From Phanerodontia chrysosporium (taxonomy: Eukaryota; Basidiomycota; Agaricomycetes; Polyporales; Phanerochaetaceae), in contig MJGA01000047.1 in the NCBI GenBank assembly GCA_001910725.1, positions 62,001 to 126,000 on the forward strand: DNA of 64,000 bases. Reading direction: 5' to 3'. How positions within the stretch are numbered: position 1 is the stretch's first letter; every line of letters starts with the position of its first letter. The notes beneath the pieces are model-generated. The model made no database searches, was not told where the DNA came from, and was given only the letters and a program-made list of their open reading frames with translations. This document shows, one piece after another, positions 35,859 to 46,686 of this stretch. Made by a program: the position numbers and the translations under genes.

Positions 35859-36963
35859 CACGCGAGCCTCTGGTAAGCTGAGTGACGGCCTGTATACGGG
35901 CCATTCTCGAGACCATGGATATGAAATGCAATGGATCAATTATTCCTGCGCCCTAAATGCCATACAAGCACAGGTGAAGTGTCGAGTAGTCAAATGATAC
36001 GAAAAGCCTGAGCACCGACTACCGCACCCCAGGAGCTAAGCTACGAGCCCGGGTGAGCATCACATGAAGGCGCTGCTGGCCATGGAGCATCGGCAGCCGT
36101 ATATGGAACTCATGCACAATAGCGTCGTGGTTGCATTCGTCAACGCCTTTCCAAGTCACTTTTAGGACGGAGGTGATTCAGTTCGCCAGTTTAGCCACGC
36201 CCTGTACATTCAACATAGGCGGATTATCCGCTGAGAAGCCGGGCACTGAACATAAATGACCCAAGCCAGCGGAATATCAGATGCAAAATTAAAGTCGGGA
36301 GTTCGACTCTTACTCCCGACGGCGGTCGCGCCACCGCGCTAAGAGCATCACATGGAGCATGGGAATTGCAGACCATACTTGGGTTGCGAGTAACTGACAT
36401 ACTAGTTGCGTCAAAACTACATATAACTACTTCATCAATCTCTCCTGGTCGGATGTACAGAATACCTCGCCTACTTGAATGTCGTCTTCTACAGCACGCT
36501 CATGCCCCTAATGCCCTCATTGCACGCTCAGAGCGCCGTCGAACCGACTGGGTACAGAGACAGCAGTACACCTCATTGCCTGCCTGCATCTCCCAGAAAT
36601 GGCACCCTCAGCGGACGATCCTCCCGTTGCCGCAGAGTTTTGGAAGCAGCTTGAGACGATGCTGCTTATGTGGCCGGCCGTGCGCAGGCTCCTCCTGCAA
36701 GCCATGTACCCGGGCCTTGATTCTGACCCCCAGGCAGGAGATGACAGCAAGGCATGCTTTGAGGAGTAGTTCCCGCTCCTACGACTGGAGGCTCGGCTTA
36801 AGGTCCTTGTCAAAGAGTCCACATAGTTCATGCGCTTCTGAGACAGCTTCTCAATTAATGCCCTTCACTGGTCTGCTTCGCTCCCATTGTTCCATAACCT
36901 GGCGGTGACGAAGAGGCATAATATACATATTCGCGACGGTGATGTACAGTATCATGGATTAGC
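35859..36963. other. Convergent 3' flanks with a hairpin element
   Basis: Between the RdRP-helicase end (plus) and the end of the first membrane-family gene (minus). No gene is supported. A perfect hairpin and tRNA-like sequence at 36294-36346 is listed separately. Confidence 0.55.
36294..36346 (-). other. Hairpin with weak tRNA-like A-box/B-box resemblance
   Basis: An 8-bp perfect inverted repeat (GTCGGGAG / CTCCCGAC) encloses 11 bases. Read on the minus strand, TAGCGCGGTGG resembles a pol III A box and GAGTCGAACTC a degenerate B box about 25 bases later. The acceptor stem cannot be closed, so it is not a functional tRNA. It could be a tRNA-derived SINE head or a chance hairpin. Confidence 0.25.
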
Positions 36964-37812
36964 TCAGGCCACATACACTGGCGGCGCGTCTGTAGAGTCG
37001 GGGTAGAGAATCAAGGGCATGCCGTCGAGAGACCTCACTTTTTCTGGCATCGCAGGGAGCCCTGAGACATCGTATCAGCGTCGCGTCCCAGTGGTACACC
37101 ACACGATACTCACGGGACGGTGCGTATGGCACGTTCGGAACATACGGGATCTCTGCATCGTCAGCCGCTCTTCGACGAGATCGACGTCGGCGCCGGACGA
37201 CGAAAGCCGCGACAAGCAGCACTAAGAGTGCGAACACGCCAGACAGAGGGAGAAGCGCCCGGAGCCTGCGATGCAGGCCCCCACGGGGGCCTTCCGCACT
37301 GGCCATGGCGATGGCCGTCGCGCCGACAGGGTTTGCACCCGGGTCGTAGAGCACGTAGTCGAAGCAGTAGCTCGCGTCCTTCGCGGTGACCACGAGCGTG
37401 TGCGTGCCGTCAGGCATGGTCGGTGACGTGTAGAACGGCCGCCGCGAGACGTACTGCCACGAGTTCGCGGCCATGAAGACCGTCGGCGGGAGGTTGTCTA
37501 GCGTGTACGTCGCTATCGCATTTGTGCCCGGCCGCAGGCAGCCAAAGACAGAGATGGACTTTCCTGTTGGATCAGGGATCATGCCTTCATTCTGAAACGC
37601 AAGCGAATTGGAGGACATACCAGTGAAGGTGAAGCGAAAGCTCGACTCCGGCTCGTCAGAGTAGGCTAGAGTTCTGCACGCGTTCAGCAGGCAAACAGGG
37701 CAGCAACAGATCAGACTCACTGGTTGTAATCCGTCTCGCGACCCGGCACATCAAGCCAACCCTGGGAATACAGGATATCCGGGCTGGTGTTGTCGACGAC
37801 GACGGACCTCAT
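36964..37812 (-). CDS. Single-pass membrane protein of a basidiomycete family, copy 1
   Basis: Minus-strand exons 37812-37721, 37673-37621, 37563-37114 and 37061-36964 (92, 53, 450 and 98 nt) give 230 residues. There is no N-terminal signal peptide. The N-terminal 150 residues look like a beta-rich ectodomain: VVVDNTSPDILYSQGW, RFTFTGKSISVFGC, TYTLDNLPP, GTHTLVVTAKDASYCFDYVL. One membrane helix spans about residues 152-171 and is followed at once by a dense basic cluster, so the N terminus is probably outside. The tail has YVPNVPYAPS and ends in APPVYVA. The function is unknown. It is paralogous to the genes at 42286-43159 and 49255-50361, with nearly identical exon lengths, and sits beside the unknown-family gene 38368-39915 on the same strand. 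Confidence 0.85.
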
Positions 37813-38367
37813 GCTGGAACAACTATAGCGAGAAGGTGGCGAAAACCAAGCGAGCAAGCTCGGGTTGCACCTGCTTTATACTCCAGGGCAAGGTTTGAAT
37901 ATGCACCGATCAACAACGCGTGATCTGCGTATCAGGGCCATACCGCGGCGCGCTCGCTCTGAGAAGCGACTGCGCACGTCGAAGACGACCACTTTTTGCA
38001 CCGAACGGCAACTGCGTTCCCACCCTACCATCGAGCATCGCGTCGACGGGTTCCTCTCACTAGACACGTCCGCGGCCAGGCGTGCCTAACTTTTTGCTCG
38101 CCCCGCGCGGTCGCCGCTCGATCCCGCCCGAGCTTTGTCGGCGTGGCTGACTGGCGCATCAGGACACACGCCTCGAGGCCAGTGTTCGGGCGAATCAGCT
38201 GTGTGCTATCGACGGCAGAGAGGCAAGGGGTATATATTTACAACAACAGTGCGAGAGATGTCGTGTATACACATGCTACAAGAAATGCCAAATCCAACCA
38301 GCCTGTGCAAACCCGTTGCAGGAAAATGGGTGATGGAAATGTTGGAAAAGAAATAGGAAGAAAAAAC
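37813..38367. other. Intergenic region
   Basis: Promoter side of membrane-family copy 1 and 3' flank of the neighbouring minus-strand gene. No gene is seen. Confidence 0.6.
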
Positions 38368-39915
38368 CTAGAACCCGTATCCTGTCGTGCCAAACCCAGT
38401 GCCATAGCCCGCACCGAACGCATTTCCGCCTAGCGCGCCCAAGGCTGTCGCACCAAGCTGCGCCGCGCTGCCTCCAGCACCGGCACCACCAGCACCAGCA
38501 CCACCGCCCACGCCAAAGGCACCGAGGACCGTGTTCGCGAGCGTCGCGACGTTGTTGACAGTCTCCAGCACGCTTGTGCCGCCTCCCGACTCGCCGCTCG
38601 TGCTCGCAGGCGCAGGCGGCGCGCCGCCAAACGCACTCGCCCCGACCGCGCCCGCGCCCGCGCCCGCACCGAGGGCTCCCGCGGCATACGGATTGAACGA
38701 GTACGACGGGCTCGACGCGCCAACGATGTTCTGGATCATCGCCTCGGTGCGCTGGCGCGAGATCGCGGCGACGGTCTGCGTGCGCCAGCCGAGGTACGAG
38801 GCGTAGAGGTTCGGGTCTGCGACCGCGGGGAGCGCGCCCCGCGGGAACGGCGTCGGGAAGGGCGCGCCCGTCGCAGGGTCTGCGAGCGGGAACCGCGCGA
38901 GGCTCTTCGTCCACGTCTCGAACGCCTCCTGCGGCGTCGCGCGCGCCTCGTAGACTGCGAGGTGCAGCCACCCGCGCCGGTCGACGACGGGGATCTGGCC
39001 CTGCGGCGTCTGCACGTAGCGGAAGGGGATTGAAGCTGTCGTGTAGAACGACGCGAGGTACTGCTGCACGAGCTGGCACTGCGAGGGGGGTGAACGACTG
39101 TTTCGGGGAGAGGGTGGGGACACCTACCTCTTCGGGCGTCGAGCCCAGCTTGCCCATCAGCCAGCCATACTTGGCGGGCTCGACGACACCGGTTCCGCGC
39201 AGACCAGGTATGTCGCATGACTGGTCGAGCCAGAAGAATGACGCATCCGACATACGAGAGAATATTTGTGTCGGGCGGCCGCTGGCGTCGATCAAGCTGT
39301 GAGTGTCAATGTCGTGAAGCCATACGTCCGAGCCCGCAGTGATGTCCACGCAGTCAATGAATACCGCATGACAATTGCGGTGCATATTCGGGACCGAGTG
39401 AATGTGTTCATTGAAGCGGTGCGATGATCGCGCGCGAGTTGCAGCGACGCGCGGTGACAGACACGTCCCAGAGAAAGGGACCGGGAATGGTGGTATGAGA
39501 AGGAGGGGAGCGTCATCTACGTTGAGTTTCCAATGACTGTAGCGAGAACACCATCCACGTACCTTCCATAGAACTGCTCAGGCGTGAGCCCACTCGGGTG
39601 TGGTGAGTCGAACGCAACCGGCGTGTATCCAGTCGGCGACTTCTGCGTCGGCGGCGTTGGCTGCGACTGTCTGGGTGGCAGCGCGGGGCGATACGCGGGT
39701 GGGGCATTTGGAGGCTGCTGGGATCCGGCAAAGTTTCCGTAGAAGGACGCCGAAGCCGTGGGCGACGCTGCTGGCGGCGACTGGGGTGGTGAGGCGGGAT
39801 ACTGTGCTGGTGGAGGAGTATACTGGGGCCTCGGTGGGGGCTGCCCCAACGATACGACACGCGAGTGTCCTGGCGTCGCCTGGAAGCCCGCGGTTGGGGA
39901 GTAGGAGTACTTCAT
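38368..39915 (-). CDS. Unknown-family protein, proline-rich N terminus and glycine-rich C terminus (copy A)
   Basis: Minus-strand exons 39915-39563, 39296-39128 and 39078-38368 give 410 residues. Residues 1-117 are rich in Pro, Ser and Gln. A conserved core follows: FYGSLIDASGRPTQIFSRM, ASFFWLDQSCDIPGLRGTG, VEPAKYGWLMGKLGSTPEE, GWLHLAVYEARATPQEAF. The C terminus carries VLETVNNVATLANTVLGA and then Gly/Ala-rich repeats. I do not recognise a named domain and give no function. The plus-strand gene 40658-41683 is its paralog, with both introns at the same places and phases and a middle exon of exactly 169 nt in each. The first intron is 266 bp here against 99 bp in the paralog. ATG 39915 is used because the more upstream frame is not needed for the conserved part. 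Confidence 0.82.
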
Positions 39916-40657
39916 CGTGCTGCGAGAGGGGTGGTGGTGGTAGAGAGAAGAGCGAGGGAAGGCCGGCGAGGGCGGAGAGCGAGTCAAGTCGGGTAGTCAG
40001 CACGTTCAAAGTGATTGATATAGACCCTGTCGTCCTTACCGCGCACTGCATGTCTGCTATCCTGTCCGCCATTCCGAGAGTTCCAGACCCTCCGTGATAA
40101 GCCCACGTCGCCTTTGCACGGCCTCCGTTGTAAATCTCTGCTTGCCGGCGGTGCAGGAGAGAGTCTTGTCCTCGACTTGAGATGGCGGCTCTGCGAACGC
40201 GGGGCAAGCGCGTCTCGTCGGTGATGGCACGCGCTCAGGCACCATCATGGACGCAGATCGTCCCAGGAACGGAGCATCCTGTGCTCGCGCCTGTCTAATC
40301 GCGGTGGTCTCTCCTGCTGAGTCGTGGACTGGCGCAATGCATCCATACACAGCCTCGCTTAGTCCCCCAGGCGAGGTCCCCATCCAGAAAGAAACTTGGC
40401 GATGCAAGTCAGGCAAAGCGGTCCGCCCGCCTACGCCGAAATACCTGCGCTGAACGCACCCTGGAGCCTCGGAGATCACTTGATATCGCCTGAGCACAAC
40501 AATCCTCGGTTGGGGACCCGCTTTGAGCCCATCGCCCACGTCTTCCCCCTATCGTGCGGCCCGCTCGACGATCGTCCACCAAGCCGTCCCGAAAGCAGTC
40601 GTGCCTCCACCTCGCACCGAAAAATACCTTCGCAACTCGGAGACCACCTCGACAGCG
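39916..40657. other. Centre of the mirror-image block, divergent promoter region
   Basis: 742 bp separate the start codons of the two unknown-family paralogs, which point away from each other. Promoters for both are expected here. I saw no long inverted repeat by eye and no gene. Confidence 0.55.
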
Positions 40658-41683
40658 ATGGCCTACCAGCCGACAGCATACAGCGCCTCGACCGTCGCGC
40701 CAGAGGCATTCTACGGCAGGTGCGCCTGTGCCATCACCATCTCGTCTGCGCACTGCTGATGGCGAGCACCCACGGGCTCGTCGCTGCCCGCCAACGTCCT
40801 GGGTGCCGCGCTGCGCAGCCTCCTCGACGCAAATGGGCGCCAGACGGAGGTATTTGTGCGCATGGCCGACGCCTTCTTCTTCTGGCTCGACGCCAACTGC
40901 ACCGTCCCGTGGCTCCGCGGCACGGGCATCGTCGAGCCCGCAAAATACGCCTGGATGTCCGGCCAGATGGGCGCCAGCCCCGAAGCAGTTGCGTCGCCCA
41001 CCGAGCGTCGCCGTTCGCCGTGCACTGACCACCCGCGCGTGCAGTGCGCGCTCCTCCCGCAGTGCCTCCCGTCCCTGTACACCGTCGCGGGGATCCCGCA
41101 CACCTTCCGCGGCGGCGCGCCCGTGCTCGAGCGCCGCGGCTTCCTGCACCTCGCCGACTTCGAGCTGCGCGCATCGCCAAATGACGCACACCGTCACTGG
41201 AACGCCGCGCTCGCCCGCTTCGCGCTGCGTGACCCGCGAACGGACGCACTCTTCCCGACGCCCGTCCCGCGCGCCTCGTTTGCGCTCTTCGCCGAGCCCG
41301 CCGCGCAGGCGACGTACACGCAGTGGCGCGTGCAGTCCCTCGCCGCCGCCGGCCACGCGCGCGTCGCTGCAATGCTCCGCCCCCACGGGCTCGGTGCCGC
41401 GCGTGGGCTCCGCTCGTACTCCGCACCCATGGGGTATCGTGCGTTCGGGTATGCAGGCCTCCCTCGTCCTGCGCCAGCCTCGCGCCAGGACGCCGGCGGC
41501 AGCGGAGACCACGCGACTGTGCTCGACACGGTGAATAACGTTGCCACGCTCGCAAACACTTTTGTCGGCGCTGCAACGGGCGGCGGCGGAGGTGGTGGCT
41601 CGGGGTTAGGCCTCGTCGGCGGGCTGCTTGGCGCAGGGCTCTTCGGGGTTGGCGGGGGATTCGGCGGCAGTGCGGGCTTTTGA
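40658..41683 (+). CDS. Unknown-family protein, short N terminus (copy B)
   Basis: Exons 40658-40719, 40819-40987 and 41045-41683 give 289 residues. The N-terminal lead is only about 20 residues (MAYQPTAYSAS...), without the proline-rich stretch of copy A. The shared core is FYGSLLDANGRQTEVFVRMA, AFFFWLDANCTVPWLRGTG, VEPAKYAWMSGQMGASPEA and GFLHLADFELRASPNDA. VLDTVNNVATLANTFVGA and a glycine-rich end follow. Intron phases (2 and 0) and the 169-nt middle exon equal those of copy A. The function is unknown. It lies directly upstream of membrane-family copy 2 on the same strand. Confidence 0.82.
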
Positions 41684-42285
41684 ATCCAAGTCCTCGCTGC
41701 TCTGTGATATTTTTTTGTGGATGATTCCACGGGTTTTACGATCAATAATCTCGGAGGCTATGGATGGACTTGACTGACATGGTGGATATATGCGTTGAAT
41801 CCGCGAGGCTCAAGCACCTGTAAATTTAACTTGTTGTAGGTCCTCAGAGAATAGGTTAAGGAGGGATATGAGCGAGATTCGTACCTCTGCGAGCGAGCTG
41901 TTTGGCCGTCTGAGCATTATGTAAGCACGACAAATCCATCTTGGGATATGTGCTTCCCACGCCGGTCTGCGAAGGGTTTGCCTCTCTGCGACCACGATAC
42001 TCGTGATCCAACGCAGCGTCCAACGCCTTCTATAACAGCCAGTATGGCGAATCGCAGTGAATACATGCTGCTGCGCAGTGACTGCGCAAGAATGTCTCAA
42101 GCGCTTTCGCAGCAGGCACCCGCGTTATAACCCTCGAGAAGGTGGTGTATCACATGCCTGTCGAGACTCCGAGATTGTGGTTGATACACACTTGAGGGAA
42201 CCTTCTCTGGAGTACAAAATTGAGTGTGATAAGGCGGAGTCGTCCCTGTTGTGCCCGCCTGCCTCCTTGCTGACGCTTCACCAGG
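41684..42285. other. Intergenic region
   Basis: 3' flank of copy B and promoter of membrane-family copy 2. No gene is seen. Confidence 0.6.
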
Positions 42286-43159
42286 ATGAAGGCCGTTCTC
42301 GTCGACAACACGAGTCCAGACATCCGGTACTCCACGGGATGGCATGACGGGCCGCGTCATGTCACCGATTATAACCAGTGAGCCTTTATGTGATGCTACT
42401 GGGCCGCCAGGCTGGACGCACCTTCAGAACAGTGGCATACTCTGATGTGCCGGGCTCGAGGTTTCACTTCACGTTCACCGGTACGTCTGCATATTTGTCT
42501 AGTGTTACCACCCGCGAGCAGATGGTTTACCCAGCGCCGCAGGCACATCTGTCGCCGTGCTCGGCTGCATCAAGCCTAACACCAGCTCGCTCGCGACGTA
42601 CACTCTGGACAACCTCCCGCCCGTGCGCTACATGGGCCCGCACAGTGACCAGTACGCCTCGACGCGGCTCTTCTACGGTTCGCCAAACGTGCCCAATGGC
42701 AGACACACGCTCGTCGTGACCGCGATGGACGCGAGCTACTGCTTCGACTACCTCCTCTACAACCCTGGCGCAAACCCTTTGAGTCCAACCGCCATCGTCA
42801 TGCACATGGTCAGCCCAGGAGTCGACGGGCCGTATCAGAGGTTGAGCATATTCCTGCCCCTGTCGTGCATCATCGCACTCGTCACGCTTCTCAGTGCGAT
42901 CTTCCTCGTGCGTCGTCGCCGTCGCGCTCGTCGACGGCAGGCCGAGTCAGAGATTCCATACGTGCCAAATATTCCGTACAAGCCGACTGGTAAGCCCCTT
43001 TCCTCGACGTCATAGAATGCATCTCTTAGCTCTTGCCGTTGCCCGTTACCAGGTCTCCCTGCCGTCCCAGAGAAAGCGAAACCTATCGATGGCAAGCCTC
43101 CGATTATCTATCCCGCCCCAACCTACTCTTCAGAAGCGCCTCCAGCGTATCTGCCGTGA
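42286..43159 (+). CDS. Single-pass membrane protein of a basidiomycete family, copy 2
   Basis: Exons 42286-42377, 42428-42480, 42543-42989 and 43053-43159 (92, 53, 447 and 107 nt) give 232 residues. It parallels copy 1 along its length: MKAVLVDNTSPDIRYSTGW, FHFTFTGTSVAVLGC, TYTLDNLPP, GRHTLVVTAMDASYCFDYLL. A membrane helix (FLPLSCIIALVTLLSAIFLV) is followed by a basic cluster, and the tail has YVPNIPYKPTG, IIYPAPTY and the end APPAYLP. There is no signal peptide. The first two exons match copy 1 exactly in length, as they do in copy 3. The function is unknown; a cell-surface sensor or adhesion role is only a guess from topology. Confidence 0.85.
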
Positions 43160-43815
43160 ACGGACTGGTATGACCGTGGTATGCACTGTGTAGCGACTCT
43201 GTTGCTTTTAGAATCAGCAGTCTCTACGCCGCAGACTTGCCTGGCACATACTGGTGGTCTGATTTGGCTCGGGATACGTGTCCCGCAGGGTGAGCTAGTG
43301 CGCAGAGCCGGCCATGCGCACGACCCAATCTACACCTTTTGCAGGACAACCGCTGGTACTTGGCTGGTTCTGCGAAGCATCTGCTGCTCTGTCGACAGGA
43401 TACAGGTCTATCGCCTGCTGTCTGCGAGCGCTAGATGTTGACTGGTGATAGTAAGACTGCCCCAGAACCCATGTATTCTGTCAGTACTGGCAAGCGTAGG
43501 GGAAACTAGCGGGAATAGTGGCTCCTAGAGCTTCCTTGGAGCTCTGGTAATGCGCGCCGCTGGCCGCTGGCAAAGAACGCAGAGGTGAGGTTTCCCGGGT
43601 CACGGTGCCAAGGGACCCTTCCACTTCAACTCCCACGTGGCCTTTCTTATGGCAGTGCGACAGGCGGCTCCCACGCTCTACCAACATCTTCACTGGAACG
43701 ACAGGCTCGCCACAGCCGTCGTCCATCCGTATACAGGGGTGCCTACAGTCTGTTGTTGTTTTACTCTGTCCCGACTATATGCTGATAGTTTCTGTTCAGT
43801 ATACCTGCAAGTGGC
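43160..43815. other. Intergenic region
   Basis: Between membrane-family copy 2 and the second F-box/LRR-like gene, both on the plus strand. No gene is seen. Confidence 0.55.
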
Positions 43816-45342
43816 ATGCATCGCTGCCTGGCGATCCAGGAAATCGTGCGCGAGATCGTGCAGTGGACAGCGGCAGGGCTCGCAGACCGCGAGCGCGGCT
43901 CTCTCGTGCAGATCGCACTAGTCTCGCGCCTGTTCTACGAGCCCGCTATGGACCTCGTATGGGCCCGCCTGCCCGGCCTCGGTCCCCTCATTCTGTGTCT
44001 GCCAGAGGCGACAGTGAAGTGGAAGCCTGGCTTTCCATTTAGCGCAGTGAGTGTCCTGAATCAGACTTCCCGCAGCGATGCGGATGTTGACCGTTGTGCA
44101 GAGGATTACACGCTGTCCAGTGGGCAGCGAATGGGCACGGTTCGAATCCTATGCCCGACGTGTACGGGCGGTTTTTCTCCAAGGCAGCGAACCACCCGGG
44201 GACGCGACGCTCGCCACAGATATGGCATCGCTGGACATGATACGCGGACACTTCCCGCGACCCATCTTCCCGCGTCTGCGCTACCTCAAGTTCACAAAGG
44301 AATTCTGCCACGTCACAGAGAGCTTCATGCACGACCATCTCGAGTGCGTTACAATGTACGGTGTACACTCCGATCTCGACTTCGTCACACTTGTGCAATG
44401 GGTAGAGACAAGGGCGCCTCACCTTCGTATGCTCCACATGATGCATGGGAATCTATTCGACGCAGGTCACGAACAACCAAGCATACATCTGTCCAAGTCC
44501 GTATGCGCTCTTGATCGCCTCGAATCTCTGGACGGCTGGTATCATCCCATATCCGCAGAGGCCCTCCTGCAACTCTCGAACCTCCCCAGATTCCATGCTC
44601 TGGCCCTGTCCGCGTCCCAGGCGCACTTACGAACGCTGATGTCCCGACCATTGGCCGCTTTGCGGCATTGACTTCGCTGAAGCTCGCATGTGCCCGAAGT
44701 ACAACACCGGCGGATTGGACGCAATTTCTGTGCGCTCTGCGGGCGGCGCCGCTCACTGACCTCTCTGTTCTTGCATACACAACTGGCGGGCCCTCGTCCG
44801 AGATCATGCCCCTCCTCACTGCGCTCGGATGTTTTCGCATGCTGCGCCGTTGCGAGCTGGTCATCGACGCGCCCGGCATTTCCGCGTACCCGGTCTGGAC
44901 AGACAAGTACCTCGACAGCAGTGCCCTTGACGGGCTGCTGAAGAACGAAGGCCTCGAGCACCTCATTTTTGAACGCGTCCCGCTTTCGTTGGCCACGCCG
45001 CTCTGTAGAGTGTTTGCCGAGGCGTGGCCCCACCTACAGGTGCTTGTGCTCGCGCCTGTACAGGACTTTGACGCACATCCCGAAGCTCGCGCACCACTAC
45101 ACGACCTGATGCATTTTGCGCGGTGCTGTCCCCGCCTACATTCGCTAACGGTTGAGTGCACGTCTCCCCTCGGTGCCTGGTCGTGGCAAGACCCCGGGCC
45201 GACGGTCCCGCCTTCGGATGTGAGAATGCTGGATTTGCTCACCACGGAGCTTGAGCCAGCCGCGGATGGATTTGCGGCTTTTCGTACACGATTCTTCCCT
45301 GATGCTGATCTCGTGTACTATCAGCTCGAGGACGAGGACTGA
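43816..45342 (+). CDS. F-box/LRR-like protein, one-base frameshift near 44643
   Basis: Predicted SCF adaptor and paralog of 26859-28439. Exon 1 is 43816-44046 with an F-box-like start (LAIQEIVREIVQW, LVSRLFYEPAMDLVWARLPG); exon 2 is 44102-45342. Exon 2 reads CPVGSEWARFESYARRVRA, then ISAEALLQLSNLPRFHALAL, and hits a stop at 44669-44671. The downstream part (GRFAALTSLKLACARS to the end YYQLEDED) is in a second frame and clearly belongs to the same family. No intron joins them. One extra C in the CCC at about 44643-44645 would give a continuous chain of about 490 residues. It is either a consensus error or a recently broken gene. Confidence 0.75.
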
Positions 45343-45696
45343 GAGGAGTGTTGCGGACACGGGAAGAACTAGGTGTTGAAGTGCAAATATACCGAACCGT
45401 GTATTAATACAGAACACATGGCTTTAATCCCGAGAGCTCGTTCCGTTTCAGGATGATCGCATCCACCCAAGCTTGTGACAGTTGTATTTCCTACGATTAC
45501 TTCAAGCTTCTGCCCCACGTTTGGGAGGATCGAGGGGAGTGAAGTTGTAACCCTAACCCGAGCTACGTGTTCGACGCTTGGGAGTGCCTGCGCCACATGC
45601 TCTGCGCTTCCTCTTCGACCGCCACCTCTCGTCGTTACGGCTGCTTGAATCTCACCCTTTTCCATCTAAAGCACAAGCCCCTGCATACACCCCAAC
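45343..45696. other. Intergenic region
   Basis: Short spacer before the Cir_N gene on the same strand; it probably holds its promoter. No gene is seen. Confidence 0.6.
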
Positions 45697-46686
45697 ATGG
45701 GAAAGCTCAATATCGCGCATCACAAGTCTTATCATCCATACAGACGGGACAACATCGAGCGTGTCCGTCGGGATGAGGAGGAGGCACGGCTCAAGGAGGC
45801 GGCACAGGAGGGGAAGATGATGCTCGCGGTGCGTAGACAGCCTTGTCTTGCAGTAATTCATGTCCTTAACTTGTCTGCAGGACGCCGAAGCGAGAATAGA
45901 GCTCTTGCGCCAGAAAGCCGGACTCTCGAAAGCGGTCAATCACCAGCGGGACGACGCCGTCGACGATCAAGAGCCACGAGCAGGTCCCTCCTCACTCACT
46001 AGTGGCGGACACATCAATCTCTTTGAAGACTTTGAGCAGGTGAGCGCATCCTTGCCGCGTGTCGAGCACGGTCTGACCGTTCTCCAGCAAAACATGGCCA
46101 TCATGGTCAAGACCACACAGAAGGGCAAGAGCGCACCCGTCACCGCCGAGCAGGGCATTCCTCTCGCGCCGTCCGAGAAGGATCGCAAGCCATGGTACTC
46201 AGACCGTGACCCTGAGCGCAGCCGCGAGCTCGACGAAGACAAGAAGTGCGTCTGCCTGCCTGCCCTCCCCGTTCCATCTGCTGATATCTCGCCAGATTGC
46301 GCGACCTGGCACGCAAGTCTGTGCACGATCCGCTCACAAGCATCAACCAGCGGCTCGCCCAGGGCTCCTCCCCACCGAAATCCCGCCCACCACCACCGCC
46401 TCCGCCATCCGCACGCAGCGCGCCAAACAGCAAGGTCGCAGAACGCCTCTCGCGCGAATCCTCGGAACGTCAGCGCGCACTCGCCCTCATCGCACGGAAG
46501 AAGCGTGAGATGGAAAGCGCGACGCCGAGCACCGTGCGTGGGCCGGACGGCATGGACGGCGGCTACGGCGACGTATACAACCGCCGCGAGGTCGAAGAGG
46601 CGCATAGGCACCGGGACAGGAGGGACGATCGCAGAGATAGACGCGGCTCGGGACGGGATGAGTGGGACAGAGGACGCAGATGGTGA
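45697..46686 (+). CDS. Cir_N domain protein, LENG1-like
   Basis: Exons 45697-45828, 45881-46245 and 46296-46686 give 295 residues. The N terminus MGKLNIAHHKSYHPYRRDN followed by IERVRRDEEEA is the Cir_N motif shared by LENG1 and CBF1-interacting corepressor-type proteins. After the first intron come DAEARIELLRQKAG, then INLFEDFE and KDRKPWYSDRDP (typical of LENG1-like proteins), DPLTSINQRLA, and a charged Arg/Asp-rich end. The family is nuclear and linked to RNA splicing or transcription; nothing in this sequence narrows that. It is largely disordered and highly charged. The start is secure because the motif begins at residue 1. Confidence 0.88.

Noticed and set aside
44139..44150. Sequence GGTTCGAATCCT resembling a tRNA B box
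   Set aside because: It lies in the coding exon of the F-box/LRR-like gene (WARFESYARR) and no cloverleaf can be formed around it.
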